Source: Arcticibacter pallidicorallinus (GTDB taxonomy: Bacteria > Bacteroidota > Bacteroidia > Sphingobacteriales > Sphingobacteriaceae). From it: DNA of 64,000 nt. Each line of letters opens with the position of its first letter. The first letter of the stretch is position 1. The stretch is taken from NCBI RefSeq assembly GCF_003002875.1, contig NZ_PVTH01000006.1, positions 62,001 to 126,000 on the forward strand. Reading direction: 5' to 3'. The translations under genes were made by a program, and so were the position numbers. The notes below the pieces were generated by a model, which saw nothing but the letters and a program-made list of their open reading frames with translations, had not been told where the DNA came from and searched no databases. Shown here piece by piece: positions 35,964 to 45,446 of the stretch.

Positions 35964-37352
35964 ATGGCTAAAATTCTAATTGTTGACGACGAGCGGGCTA
36001 TTCGTAATACATTACGTGAGATACTCGAATATGAAGATTATGAAGTGGAAGATGTCGATAACGGCATTGACGGCTTAGCTCTTATACAAAAGCAAAATTT
36101 TGATCTCGTTCTCTGCGATATCAAAATGAACAAAATGGACGGAATGGAGGTCCTTTCTGAAGGACTTGCTATCAAACCAGACCTTCCTTTTATTATGATC
36201 TCCGGTCATGGCACTATCGAAACGGCCGTAGAAGCCAGCAAGAAGGGTGCATACGACTTCATTTCCAAACCACCCGATCTGAACCGCTTGCTGATTACCG
36301 TCCGCAATGCTCTCGAAAGAGGAAATCTCGTAACAGAGACGAAAGTTCTAAAACGAAGAGTCAGCAAAGTAAGGGAGATACTCGGAAATTCACCCGCTAT
36401 CTCCAAGATTAAAGACACCATTGACCGGGTCGCACCTACTGAAGCGCGCGTTTTGATAACGGGTGCCAATGGAAGCGGAAAAGAGCTTGTAGCAAGATGG
36501 CTACATGAGAAATCGAGCCGCGCCAACGGACCGATAATCGAGGTAAATTGTGCAGCCATCCCTTCAGAGCTTATAGAAAGTGAGCTTTTCGGTCACGAAA
36601 AAGGATCTTTTACGTCGGCTGTTAAACAGCGTATAGGCAAGTTTGAGCAAGCCAACGGAGGCACTTTGTTCCTTGATGAAATTGGGGATATGAGTCATTC
36701 TGCGCAAGCTAAGGTTCTTCGTGCATTGCAGGAGAATAAGATCACACGCGTGGGTGGAGAGAAAGAAATTGAAGTGAACGTTAGGGTCGTCGCTGCGACG
36801 AACAAAGATCTGCAGAAGGAGATCGAAATGAACAACTTCAGAATGGACCTTTACCACAGGCTGAGCGTAATCCTGATACATGTACCGCCGCTATCTGATC
36901 GTAAAGACGACATTCCTATACTTGCCGAGAGCTTCTGCAATGAGATTTGTTCAGAATACGGTATGCCGGTTAAAAAATTCAGCGATGGTGCTATTGATGC
37001 ACTCAAGGCGCTTCCCTGGACGGGGAATATACGCGAATTGCGGAATATGATCGAGAGGCTCATCATTCTGAGCGAAAAAACGATCACTGAGAATGATGTC
37101 CGCACTTTTGCGAACCCTTCCGGAGCCGAGCAGCCGGCAACCGCTACAGCAGCTGCTTGGCAAAACACCCAGGTTAACTTTGACCAGTTTGCAAGTTTTC
37201 AGGAGTACAAGGATCAATCGGAGAAGGATTATATCAAGTACAAACTCCAGAAAAACAATTGGAACGTTTCCAAAACGGCGGATGATATCGACATCCAGAG
37301 AAGTCATTTGTATAGCAAAATAGAGAAGTATGGTCTGAAAAGATCAGAGTAG
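35964..37352 (+). CDS. NtrC-type response regulator, sigma-54 activator family
   Basis: 462 residues: receiver domain 1-120 (phospho-acceptor Asp52 in VLCDIKM), AAA+ domain about 140-380 with Walker A GANGSGK (about 167-173) and Walker B LFLDEIGD (about 236), and a Fis-type helix-turn-helix at the end ([21 protein letters not shown]). The loop that normally reads GAFTGA, which contacts sigma-54, reads GSFTSA (about residue 214). No cognate kinase is adjacent, so it is an orphan here. A 251-bp inverted repeat lies upstream of the promoter region. Confidence 0.9.
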   Translation: MAKILIVDDERAIRNTLREILEYEDYEVEDVDNGIDGLALIQKQNFDLVLCDIKMNKMDGMEVLSEGLAIKPDLPFIMISGHGTIETAVEASKKGAYDFISKPPDLNRLLITVRNALERGNLVTETKVLKRRVSKVREILGNSPAISKIKDTIDRVAPTEARVLITGANGSGKELVARWLHEKSSRANGPIIEVNCAAIPSELIESELFGHEKGSFTSAVKQRIGKFEQANGGTLFLDEIGDMSHSAQAKVLRALQENKITRVGGEKEIEVNVRVVAATNKDLQKEIEMNNFRMDLYHRLSVILIHVPPLSDRKDDIPILAESFCNEICSEYGMPVKKFSDGAIDALKALPWTGNIRELRNMIERLIILSEKTITENDVRTFANPSGAEQPATATAAAWQNTQVNFDQFASFQEYKDQSEKDYIKYKLQKNNWNVSKTADDIDIQRSHLYSKIEKYGLKRSE

Positions 37353-37366
37353 CCTTCCATCTCACT

Positions 37367-37406
37367 CACTATGCCGCTTCTTCCAACAGCAACAAGTGGC
37401 ATAGTG
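37367..37406. repeat. 13-bp hairpin after the NtrC-type gene
   Basis: CACTATGCCGCTT (37367-37379) and AAGTGGCATAGTG (37394-37406) pair with one G-U, with a 14-nt loop. It starts 14 nt after the stop codon. No T run follows, so it may be a terminator of weak type or a regulatory hairpin of the next gene. Confidence 0.5.
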
Positions 37407-37518
37407 GGTAAGATCGTTCGTTAGTGATAATCCTTGCCCTCCACCGTTTCAGGCCTGCAGTGCCGGGTACTGGAACCACTAAAAAAACATAAAGCTTTCT
37501 GCTTTCAGTTTTTCCTTT

Positions 37519-37526
37519 TAACTTTG
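37519..37526 (+). promoter_or_regulatory. -7 box of DUF6580-like gene
   Basis: TAACTTTG matches TAnnTTTG, 5 nt before the first ATG (37532) and 14 nt before the second (37541). The spacing favours the second ATG. Confidence 0.4.
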
Positions 37527-37531
37527 GTATT

Positions 37532-38065
37532 ATGACAAAAATGGTACTCTCCTCCAGATTTCTGGTGCTAACCGGTTTAATCTTATTGGCTGCCTGCACA
37601 AGGGCTCTTCCTCTTTATATTCCGCATATCTGGAACTTTACAGCAGTCGGCGCTCTGGCTATTTTCGCAGGTGCGCAGTTTCAGAATAAGACATTGGCTT
37701 TTTTAGTTCCATTGATGGCTATGGCAGTGTCTGATATATTCCTCGGAAACGGTTTCAATATGGCTGTTTACATTGGTTTTATCGTGATGGTAGCATGTGG
37801 TATCGCTATCCGCGGTAAGGTGAGCCCTACATCAATAGCCCTTTCTTCAATTGCTGGAGCTATTTTCTTTTTCCTTATTACAAATTTCGCTTTTCTATAC
37901 CCATGGTATCCTCACAATATGGGAGGAGTGATTCAGTCATATGTAATGGGACTTCCCTTCCTGAGAAACATGATCATCGCAGATGCAATCTACGGAACAA
38001 TATTATTCGGCGGCTTTTATCTACTTGAAAAAGGTTTCCCGAAGCTGGCATTGGTGAGAGCTTAA
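37532..38065 (+). CDS. small membrane protein, DUF6580-like
   Basis: 177 residues (174 if the in-frame ATG at 37541 is used, which a nearby promoter box favours). Five or so hydrophobic helices: FLVLTGLILLAACTRALPL, AVGALAIFAGAQF, LAFLVPLMAMAVSDIFLG, YIGFIVMVACGIAI, and SSIAGAIFFFLITNFAFLY. This resembles a Bacteroidota family I recall as DUF6580, thought to be a transporter S-component-like protein; not verified. Its stop overlaps the stop of proA on the other strand inside a perfect palindrome. Confidence 0.7.
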   Translation: MTKMVLSSRFLVLTGLILLAACTRALPLYIPHIWNFTAVGALAIFAGAQFQNKTLAFLVPLMAMAVSDIFLGNGFNMAVYIGFIVMVACGIAIRGKVSPTSIALSSIAGAIFFFLITNFAFLYPWYPHNMGGVIQSYVMGLPFLRNMIIADAIYGTILFGGFYLLEKGFPKLALVRA

Positions 38066-38074
38066 GCTCTCACC
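38053..38074. repeat. 22-bp perfect palindrome at overlapping stops
   Basis: The arms GGTGAGAGCTT and AAGCTCTCACC (38053-38074) are exact complements without a loop. The two convergent genes overlap by 3 nt at the stop codons inside it, and both proteins end in Val-Arg-Ala because of it. Confidence 0.8.
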
Positions 38075-39309
38075 TGTCCATTTCCTTTCACTATCCATTT
38101 GTAGCTAGTTAATTCCTCAAGACCCATCGGTCCGCGGGCATGTAGCTTCTGCGTGCTTATTCCTATCTCAGCACCCAATCCAAATTGTCCACCGTCCGTA
38201 AAGCCTGTTGATGCATTCGCATAAACAGCCGCTGCATCAACCTGAGTAAGAAAAGCGTCAATATTCGCTTCATCTTCAGAAAGTATGGCTTCACTGTGCT
38301 TTGAACTATAGGTGGCAATATGATCTAAAGCCTCGCCGAGATCAGACACTGTCTTGATAGCCAGCTTATAATCTAGAAACTCGATTCCGAAATGCTCATC
38401 ACTGGCAGGGAGGAGAAGATGATCGGGATAATTTCCTTTCAGTTGCTTAAAGGCTTCTTCGTCCGCATAGATAACCACATTTGAACTGCGCAGATCTTCT
38501 ACCAGAAAAGCGAGGTTATTGATAGTCTGTTTGTGTACCAGCAAACAGTCGAGCGAATTACAGACGCTAACTCTTCTGGTCTTTGCATTGAGGATGATCG
38601 CTTTACTTTTCTCCAGATCGGCCGACGCATCTACGAAGGTATGCACGATGCCTGCACCCGTTTCTATCACCGGCACTTTGGCGTTGTCTCTTACATAAGT
38701 GATTAAATGCTGACTCCCGCGAGGGATAATCACATCTATATAGTTCACTGCGTTTAGCAAGGCCTCGGTAGCACTTCGGTCCGGAGGTAACAAAACCACC
38801 ACATTCTTATCGATATTATTCGCCTCAAGCACTCCATGAATGATAGAAATCAGTGCTTCGTTAGAGAAAGAAGCATCACTTCCCCCTTTGAGAACAGCTA
38901 CATTTCCGGTTTTAAAGCAAAGAGAGAAAACGTCTATAGTGACATTCGGCCGTGCCTCATAGATCACCCCGACAACCCCTAAGGGTACGCGCACCCTCTT
39001 TAACTGAAGTCCGTTTGGAAGCTCCCTTTCACTTAAGACACCACCAACGGGGCTATTCAGTTGTGAGACACTTCTAAGGTCAGACGCGATATCTTCCAGT
39101 CGGGAGGCAGACAACTTCAGCCTGTCGTATTTTGGATCGTCTACATTCATCCTGCCCAGGTCCTTCTGGTTCTCCGTAATCATGAACTCCTGGTTAACCA
39201 AAAGTTCATGAGCGAGCTCATTTAAAACGCTGGACACTTTCTCGGCAGTAATTAAGCCTAAAGACCTGGCAGCAGATCTTGCTCCCTCAAAAACGCTATT
39301 CAGACTCAT
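38062..39309 (-). CDS. proA: glutamate-5-semialdehyde dehydrogenase
   Basis: 415 residues of the aldehyde dehydrogenase fold. Family motifs are PLGVVGVIYEARPNVT, LKGGSDASFSN, the nucleophile Cys in RRVSVCNSLDCLLV, and DGGQFGLGAEIGISTQKLHARGPMGL as key words. It reduces glutamyl phosphate to the semialdehyde, second step of proline synthesis. It starts 4 nt after proB. Confidence 0.95.
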   Translation of the reverse strand: MSLNSVFEGARSAARSLGLITAEKVSSVLNELAHELLVNQEFMITENQKDLGRMNVDDPKYDRLKLSASRLEDIASDLRSVSQLNSPVGGVLSERELPNGLQLKRVRVPLGVVGVIYEARPNVTIDVFSLCFKTGNVAVLKGGSDASFSNEALISIIHGVLEANNIDKNVVVLLPPDRSATEALLNAVNYIDVIIPRGSQHLITYVRDNAKVPVIETGAGIVHTFVDASADLEKSKAIILNAKTRRVSVCNSLDCLLVHKQTINNLAFLVEDLRSSNVVIYADEEAFKQLKGNYPDHLLLPASDEHFGIEFLDYKLAIKTVSDLGEALDHIATYSSKHSEAILSEDEANIDAFLTQVDAAAVYANASTGFTDGGQFGLGAEIGISTQKLHARGPMGLEELTSYKWIVKGNGQVRA

Positions 39310-39313
39310 ATTG

Positions 39314-40399
39314 TTAATTTTGTGGATTTAAGAAAAGATAATCGTAGTGTATCAGGGCCTTCTGGTTCTTAACCCCCAGACGCTCCCGAGCCTTTTCAGA
39401 ACCGTATTCGGCAATGCCAAGACCAATATTCAGACCGGCCTCATCAATGAGTCGGATAATTTCGCCCTTTTTGAAATCTTTCTCTACAGCGACCAGTCCT
39501 ACAGGAAGAAGGCTGCTGGCCTTAGCGGATGTCAATGCTACTTTCGCACCGTCATTGATTCTGACAAGCCCTGTGGCGTAATTCTCAGAGTGAGCAATCC
39601 ACTTCTTTTTCCCCGAAGCGGTTTTCTGGGGTACAAAATAAGTGCTTAAAACCTCCCTCTTCAGTAAGCGTGGAAGGACATCGGGGGTTGTACCATTTGC
39701 GATATGCACTGCAATACCTAAACGGGCGACTTTCTGTGCCATAGTGGACTTCGTCATCATTCCTCCCCTTCCAAATTCGGACTTTTTAGCTGATATAATG
39801 CCCGAAAAACCTTTGAAATCCTGGTCGATCTGTTCAATTACTTTAGAACCGGCTTCTTTAGGATCGCCGTCAAAAATGCCGTCAACATTGGTGAGAATAA
39901 TTAATGCATCGGCATTTAGCTGGGAGGCAATTAATCCGGCCAGTTCATCGTTGTCGGTAAACATCAGTTCAGTCACCGATATCACGTCATTTTCATTGAC
40001 GACAGGTATTACATTGTGTTTCAAAAGAATATGGAAACAGTTCTTCATATTCAGGTAATGAAGCCTGTCTCTGAAATCTTCTTTAGTAACAAGCACCTGA
40101 GCACATACCAGTCCCTTTTTCTCAAATAGCTCGGAATATTTATTGATTAATTTAACCTGCCCGATAGAAGCGAATAGCTGCCGGGTAGCAACCGCATCGA
40201 ATTTATCAGACGCAGACAGAAGGCTTTTTCCTGAGGCGACAGCTCCTGAAGATACAAGAATAACTTCTGTATTTTGCGTTTTTATTCGTGAGATCTGATC
40301 AACCAGGTGTTCGATCCTCTCAAGATCCGGTAGCCCGTTTGCTTTTGTTAGGACGTTTGATCCAACTTTGATTACAATACGTTTGTAGTTTAAGCTCAT
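39314..40399 (-). CDS. proB: glutamate 5-kinase
   Basis: 361 residues: amino-acid kinase domain (1-255; KVGSNVLTK, VSSGAVASGK, NENDVISVTELMFTDNDELA and the GRGGMMTK loop) and a C-terminal PUA domain (about 270-361). It makes glutamyl-5-phosphate, first and proline-inhibited step of the pathway. Upstream by 24 nt is a small unknown gene; proA follows after 4 nt. Confidence 0.95.
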   Translation of the reverse strand: MSLNYKRIVIKVGSNVLTKANGLPDLERIEHLVDQISRIKTQNTEVILVSSGAVASGKSLLSASDKFDAVATRQLFASIGQVKLINKYSELFEKKGLVCAQVLVTKEDFRDRLHYLNMKNCFHILLKHNVIPVVNENDVISVTELMFTDNDELAGLIASQLNADALIILTNVDGIFDGDPKEAGSKVIEQIDQDFKGFSGIISAKKSEFGRGGMMTKSTMAQKVARLGIAVHIANGTTPDVLPRLLKREVLSTYFVPQKTASGKKKWIAHSENYATGLVRINDGAKVALTSAKASSLLPVGLVAVEKDFKKGEIIRLIDEAGLNIGLGIAEYGSEKARERLGVKNQKALIHYDYLFLNPQN

Positions 40400-40423
40400 A
40401 AGACAGCATAAAACTACTAAATT

Positions 40424-40618
40424 TTAAGACAAAAATGACTTCATTACATCGTCATAGGCCTCTGAAGTGAAATATATAATAGGCTCCTCAGCCTCATGAG
40501 ACGCGTCCATGATTATTTTTGAACCTCCATTACCGGAAGGTTCTATCTCTATTATCCTACCTTTTTCAAATCGGGTAGGCACGCCATCAATCAATACCAT
40601 GAAAAAGCTTTGCGACAT
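40424..40618 (-). CDS. small hypothetical protein upstream of proB
   Basis: 64 residues from the ATG at 40618 (a longer TTG start at 40675 adds residues of low quality). Sequence features: a hydrophobic N-terminal strand (SFFMVLIDGVPTRFEKG), an acidic centre and FTSEAYDDVMKSFLS at the end. It looks like a small soluble alpha/beta protein. Not recognised. It is 24 nt upstream of proB on the same strand and probably co-transcribed. Confidence 0.55.
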   Translation of the reverse strand: MSQSFFMVLIDGVPTRFEKGRIIEIEPSGNGGSKIIMDASHEAEEPIIYFTSEAYDDVMKSFLS

Positions 40619-40740
40619 AATTATAAAGTTTAAATCGAAATACGAGACGATACTTCGCCTTCTGTCTATAAGCAATCAGAATAGCGAAATGTTCATCCGC
40701 AGATCAAAACTCTTCTGATCTCACTATACATTCATAAAAA

Positions 40741-40766
40741 AACCCGGAAGCTGACGCTCCCGGGTT
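40741..40766 (-). terminator. terminator of adhE
   Basis: AACCCGGAAGC (40741-40751) and GCTCCCGGGTT (40756-40766) form a stem with a 4-nt loop and one mismatch, with A-runs on the left that are T-runs on the minus strand, 22 nt after the adhE stop. Confidence 0.8.
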
Positions 40767-40788
40767 TCTCTCCTTTAGTTTAGTTAAT

Positions 40789-43422
40789 TTAGTCTACAAC
40801 CACTACTTCAAGTTTGAGCTCTTCAGTTGGTGCCTTCGGTTTTCCTTCAAAGGCATTAATATATAATTGCTTCATTTCGCTTATCAGCGGATATCTCGGG
40901 TTAGCACCTGTACACTGATCGTCAAAAGCTTGCTCAGACATGGCATCTAACGTAGGGTAGAAAGCTTTCTCTGATATACCGAATTCTTTAATTGATGCAG
41001 GTATGCCGACTTTGGCTTTCAGATCATCAATAGCAGCGATAAGCAGTTCGATCTTCTCTGTATCAGTTTCGCCACCCAGGTTCAGGTAATCTGCTACTCT
41101 GGCGTATCTCCATTTTGCGTTAGGGTATTTGTACTGAGGGAAGGCAGCCTGCTTGCGTGGATTGTCGACAGCATTGAACCGGATCACTTCAGTGATCAGC
41201 ATTCCATTGGCAACTCCATGCGGTACGTGGTGAGTAGCGCCCAGTTTGTGGGCAAGCGAGTGGCATATACCTAAGAAAGCATTGGCGAAGGCCATACCTG
41301 CTACGGTTGCAGCATGCGCCATTTTTTCACGTGCCTTAACATTGGTTTCTCCTTCGTTGTATGCATCCGGTAGATACTTGAATATTAAGCGGATGGCTTC
41401 CAGCGCAAGTCCGTTGGTATACTCAGAAGCAAGGACAGAAACATAGGCTTCGAGAGCATGCGTCAGCGCATCGATCCCCGAAGCGGATGTAAGCCCTTTA
41501 GGCATTTTCATCATCAGCTCAGCATCTATGATAGCGATATCTGGCGTCAGCTCATAATCTGCAAGGGGGTATTTCAAACCTGATACCTCATCGGTGATAA
41601 CAGCGAAAGGAGTTACCTCAGATCCTGTTCCGGCAGAAGTTGGAATAGCCACCATCATTGCCTTCTCGCCCATTGCAGGGAAACGGTAAACGCGTTTCCG
41701 GATATCCATAAAGCGCATGGCCAGATCTTCAAAGCGCACTTCAGGATGTTCATACAACACCCACATAATTTTAGCTGCGTCCATTGGGGAACCACCGCCC
41801 AGTGCGATAATCGTATCCGGCTGGAAGCTGATCATCTCAGCGGCTCCGCGTCTTGCAGTATCCAGTGTTGGATCTGGCTCCACATCGAAGTATACAGTAT
41901 GTTCAATTCCTAACTCTTCCAATACCTTAACTACCGGATCAATGAACCCTAACTTGTATAATACTTTGTCGGTTACGATGAAAGCCCTTTTGCGGCCGAG
42001 ATCCTTTAGCTCACGCAATGCTACAGGCATGCAACCGTATTTGAAATAAACCTTTTCAGGAACCCGGAACCACAGCATATTTTCTCTTCTGCTTGCCACA
42101 CTCTTAATATTTAATAAATGTTTAACACCTACGTTTTCAGAAACAGAGTTTCCTCCCCAGCTACCACATCCCAGAGTCAATGAAGGAGATAATTTGAAGT
42201 TAAAGATATCGCCTATCGCGCCTTGAGAAGATGGCATGTTAACAATCGTACGGCCTGTCTTCATCTTAGTGCCGAACAATTCAATCCTGTCATGCGACTT
42301 AACCTCATCGGTATACAAAACTGAAGTATGTCCGAAGCCTCCTAACTTAACCAGGCGGACAGATTTCTCTAAAGCTTCGTCAAACGTACCTGCCTTATAC
42401 ATGGCCAGGAGCGGAGAAAGTTTCTCGTGGGAAAAGGCTTCTTCCCTTTCAACAGATTCAACCTCTCCGATAAGGATTTTGGTATACTCAGGCACTTGAA
42501 AACCTGCCAATTGGGCAATTTTGTAAGCTGACTGACCTACGATTCCGGCATTTAAAACGCCATTTACGAGAATCACTTTCCTTACTTTTTCCGTTTCTTC
42601 TTCGTTCAGGATATAAGCGCCCCTGTCTTCGAATTCTTGCTTAATCTCCTCATAAATGCTGTCAATTACAATAACAGACTGCTCAGAGGCGCATATCATT
42701 CCGTTATCGAAAGTCTTAGACAACAGAATGGAATTTACTGCCATCTTAAGATGGGCCGTTTCATCTATAATTGCGGGTGTATTACCTGCTCCAACGCCAA
42801 TTGCGGGCTTTCCGGAGGAATAGGCAGATTTAACCATTCCTGGTCCACCTGTGGCCAGCGTAAGGTCGCACTCTGACATGACAATTTGAGATAATTCTAC
42901 TGATGGCTCATCGATCCAGCCAATGATGTCTTTAGGTGCCCCTGCAGCAACAGCAGCGTCCAGAACAATCTTAGCAGCAGCAATAGTTGATTTCTTGGCT
43001 CGTGGATGCGGTGAGAAGATGATACCATTTCTGGTTTTAAGCGCTATGAGTGCTTTAAAAATCGCTGTGGAAGTGGGGTTAGTAGTGGGTACAACAGCGG
43101 CGATTACACCGATCGGCTCAGCGATCTTTGTAATACCAAAGGCCTCGTCAGTCTCGATAACCCCACATGTTTTGGAATCTTTGTATTGGTTGTATATATA
43201 TTCGGAAGCGAAATGGTTTTTAATGACCTTGTCTTCTACCAGACCCATTCCTGTTTCTTCAACTGCAAGCTTAGCCAGTAAAATCCTGGCATTGTTTGCA
43301 GCCATAGCCGATTGACGAAAAATTTCATCAACCTGTTCCTGACTATATGTTGAGTACAATCTCTGAGCTTCACGAACTCTTTCAATTTTTTGGATAAGCT
43401 TTTCTGCGTTAGTAGGTTTCAT
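40789..43422 (-). CDS. adhE: bifunctional acetaldehyde-CoA/alcohol dehydrogenase
   Basis: 877 residues. N-terminal aldehyde dehydrogenase half with nucleophile Cys244 (GMICASEQS), and C-terminal iron-type alcohol dehydrogenase half (about 455-860) with GGGSPMDAAKIMWVLYEHPE in outline, and the iron His residues in AFLGICHSLAHKLGA and HHVPHGVANG. It reduces acetyl-CoA to ethanol using two NADH and forms spirosomes. Full length. A twin palindrome upstream suggests control by a CRP/FNR-type regulator. It is 113 nt away from a cNMP/CBS protein gene on the same strand. Confidence 0.95.
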   Translation of the reverse strand: MKPTNAEKLIQKIERVREAQRLYSTYSQEQVDEIFRQSAMAANNARILLAKLAVEETGMGLVEDKVIKNHFASEYIYNQYKDSKTCGVIETDEAFGITKIAEPIGVIAAVVPTTNPTSTAIFKALIALKTRNGIIFSPHPRAKKSTIAAAKIVLDAAVAAGAPKDIIGWIDEPSVELSQIVMSECDLTLATGGPGMVKSAYSSGKPAIGVGAGNTPAIIDETAHLKMAVNSILLSKTFDNGMICASEQSVIVIDSIYEEIKQEFEDRGAYILNEEETEKVRKVILVNGVLNAGIVGQSAYKIAQLAGFQVPEYTKILIGEVESVEREEAFSHEKLSPLLAMYKAGTFDEALEKSVRLVKLGGFGHTSVLYTDEVKSHDRIELFGTKMKTGRTIVNMPSSQGAIGDIFNFKLSPSLTLGCGSWGGNSVSENVGVKHLLNIKSVASRRENMLWFRVPEKVYFKYGCMPVALRELKDLGRKRAFIVTDKVLYKLGFIDPVVKVLEELGIEHTVYFDVEPDPTLDTARRGAAEMISFQPDTIIALGGGSPMDAAKIMWVLYEHPEVRFEDLAMRFMDIRKRVYRFPAMGEKAMMVAIPTSAGTGSEVTPFAVITDEVSGLKYPLADYELTPDIAIIDAELMMKMPKGLTSASGIDALTHALEAYVSVLASEYTNGLALEAIRLIFKYLPDAYNEGETNVKAREKMAHAATVAGMAFANAFLGICHSLAHKLGATHHVPHGVANGMLITEVIRFNAVDNPRKQAAFPQYKYPNAKWRYARVADYLNLGGETDTEKIELLIAAIDDLKAKVGIPASIKEFGISEKAFYPTLDAMSEQAFDDQCTGANPRYPLISEMKQLYINAFEGKPKAPTEELKLEVVVVD

Positions 43423-43455
43423 TTGATTACGTTTAATCTATGTGATTTGATGGTA

Positions 43456-43520
43456 TAAAGATACCTACCTACCATGTTGAAGCGTATGACAGCTGTCAAC
43501 AACCTCAATGACAGTTGTCA
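43456..43520 (-). promoter_or_regulatory. adhE promoter region with twin palindromic operators
   Basis: Two 12-bp sites, TGACAGCTGTCA (43487-43498, perfect) and TGACAGTTGTCA (43509-43520, one central change), are spaced 22 bp centre to centre. A TATCTTTA (43456-43463, 7 of 8 to TAnnTTTG) gives a start near 43450, placing the first site at about -42 and the second at about -64, positions used by CRP/FNR-type activators. The regulator is not identified. Confidence 0.65.
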
Positions 43521-43535
43521 TTTAAAATCAGATGT

Positions 43536-45440
43536 TTAACCAAACAAATTACTGGTGTACTCACGTCTTAGTCTGGATTGAAATGACTCGATGGTCCTGA
43601 AAATCTCCTTAAGTGTTACCTGCTCAATCTTTGTGAGACTATTTGGATCGATATAATTCTCAGGAACTGCCTTATCATGTATAATCTGGCTGGCTTGCTT
43701 CTTTAATCGCATCGCCATCAGATAATAGTAAGATTGGTTTAATTCATGAAATTCTGATTCAGAAAACACCTTAATATCCTTCAAAGCTTTGAGACGCTCG
43801 CCCGTGTTGGTCTTGAAAATCCTGTTCTTTAGACAGTACAGGCGAACAAGGTCGACGATAGGAGTCATGGCCTTTTTTATATCGAACACTTCCTGCTCTC
43901 CTACGGTAATCGTTCGTATATTTTTGAAGAACGTCAGCGGAGGCTGATATTGAACGGCATTATTCGCCATGTGGAAAAACAGCTTTTCCATCGGTTCATG
44001 AAGCTTTGCGTCGAGAAAGCTATGCAATTCGGAAATAATGGTTTTATCGCCGTAGATGTATCTGCAGTCGAAAAAGGTTGAAAACTTTATAACGGTCTCA
44101 GGAAGTGACTCCTCCATCCAGCTTTCATAATTGCGTTTCCAATGGGAAAGTGAATGAGTCCAGTTGGGATTGCTGGCCATAAACCCACCGGTGCAATAAC
44201 TGAAGCCGATATAATTAAGCTTCTCGGAGACGATCTTCGCAAAGTTCAAAAAATAGTCCCTCACTAACTCACGTTGCTCATTAGCCTTGTCTTCGTAGAT
44301 GATCGCGTTATCCTGATCTGTTTTAAGGGTCTGCTCCTTTCGTCCTTCACTCCCCAATACCATAAAAACAAATTTCGCTGGTGGCTCGCCAACGCGCTTA
44401 ATAACTTCTTCAATAACTTTTTGAGCTATCGTGTCGGCAATTGTAGAAATGATCTGATTAATGATCTCCGCATTTACACCACGGCCCAGCAGCTGCGTAA
44501 TCATTTGTGGCACCTGCTGCCACTTAGACCGGAGCTCTTCAACGGATACCGCAAGCTTAACCGACTGCACGTATACCAGTGGTGATTGCGCCTGTTCGCT
44601 TAATAAGCGGTTACGGCTGATGATACCTTTATAAACGCCGTTTTCTTCTACGAGCAGATATTTCGTCTTTGTGGAAAACATCATCAGCACCGCTTCATAA
44701 ACAAAAGCCTGGCTGCTGATTGTCACCACTGGATTGTCAACCACCTCGATAACGGGCGCATTAACATCTCCCCTTGCAGCAATCACCTTATCTCTCAGGG
44801 TGATATCGGTGACAAAACCTTCCACCACACCTTCAGGACTCCGGACGATCATGCAGCTTGTTTTATTCTCTGCCATAATCCCCGCAGCCTTAAATATGGG
44901 TGTATCCGGATAGCAATATACAATATCCCGATAACCGATACTTTCTATCCGCCGTGAGTAAAGTTGTTCAGAGGCAAGATAACTTTCTTCAAATGAAGTG
45001 GGCTTTTTGGCGAAGTGGGCGAACTCTTCGTTCAGCATCCTGCGACCGAAGTCGGCAGTGAAATGATGAAAGAACTCATCATAAGCATTACATAGAGCCC
45101 TGAAATCTTTTCTCGGCAGAAAATACACCACTGTGCCTTTTTTTGCGATCACGGTCCTTAATGAGCGCTTCCTGTTCAGGAGAACCGAGACTCCACCATA
45201 ACAGAAGCCGGCCTCATGATGCTCTTCGAGGCGCCTGGCGTGCGAACTGTCATAAAAAAACGATTCATATTTTCCCTCAACAATGATGTCGATTCCCTTC
45301 ATCTTAGTCACTTCCTGCTGATAGATGACGGTATCCTTAACATATCTTACTTCATGAAAGAGATCAGCAACACCCAGGAGCACTTTTTCAGGCAGGACAT
45401 TGAACGGGACGACATTTTTTAGAAATTCAGCACGTGTCAT
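43536..45440 (-). CDS. cNMP-binding, CBS and nucleotidyltransferase (DUF294) protein
   Basis: 634 residues with three parts: a cyclic-nucleotide-binding-like domain (about 10-130), a CBS-domain pair (about 150-290), and a DUF294 nucleotidyltransferase domain (about 345-480) with VLGSEGRKEQTLKTDQDNAIIY, the GS-x-G-R...D-x-D type metal motif, then a helical DUF294_C part. No transmembrane helix. It looks like a GlnD-like signalling protein that may modify a partner. It runs 6 nt after the exonuclease gene on the same strand, and adhE follows. Confidence 0.85.
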   Translation of the reverse strand: MTRAEFLKNVVPFNVLPEKVLLGVADLFHEVRYVKDTVIYQQEVTKMKGIDIIVEGKYESFFYDSSHARRLEEHHEAGFCYGGVSVLLNRKRSLRTVIAKKGTVVYFLPRKDFRALCNAYDEFFHHFTADFGRRMLNEEFAHFAKKPTSFEESYLASEQLYSRRIESIGYRDIVYCYPDTPIFKAAGIMAENKTSCMIVRSPEGVVEGFVTDITLRDKVIAARGDVNAPVIEVVDNPVVTISSQAFVYEAVLMMFSTKTKYLLVEENGVYKGIISRNRLLSEQAQSPLVYVQSVKLAVSVEELRSKWQQVPQMITQLLGRGVNAEIINQIISTIADTIAQKVIEEVIKRVGEPPAKFVFMVLGSEGRKEQTLKTDQDNAIIYEDKANEQRELVRDYFLNFAKIVSEKLNYIGFSYCTGGFMASNPNWTHSLSHWKRNYESWMEESLPETVIKFSTFFDCRYIYGDKTIISELHSFLDAKLHEPMEKLFFHMANNAVQYQPPLTFFKNIRTITVGEQEVFDIKKAMTPIVDLVRLYCLKNRIFKTNTGERLKALKDIKVFSESEFHELNQSYYYLMAMRLKKQASQIIHDKAVPENYIDPNSLTKIEQVTLKEIFRTIESFQSRLRREYTSNLFG

Positions 45441-45446
45441 AGTTGT

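Noticed and set aside
37353-37531. Possible riboswitch before the small membrane protein gene
   Set aside because: The hairpin at 37367-37406 is real, but I found no match to cobalamin, thiamine or other riboswitch cores.
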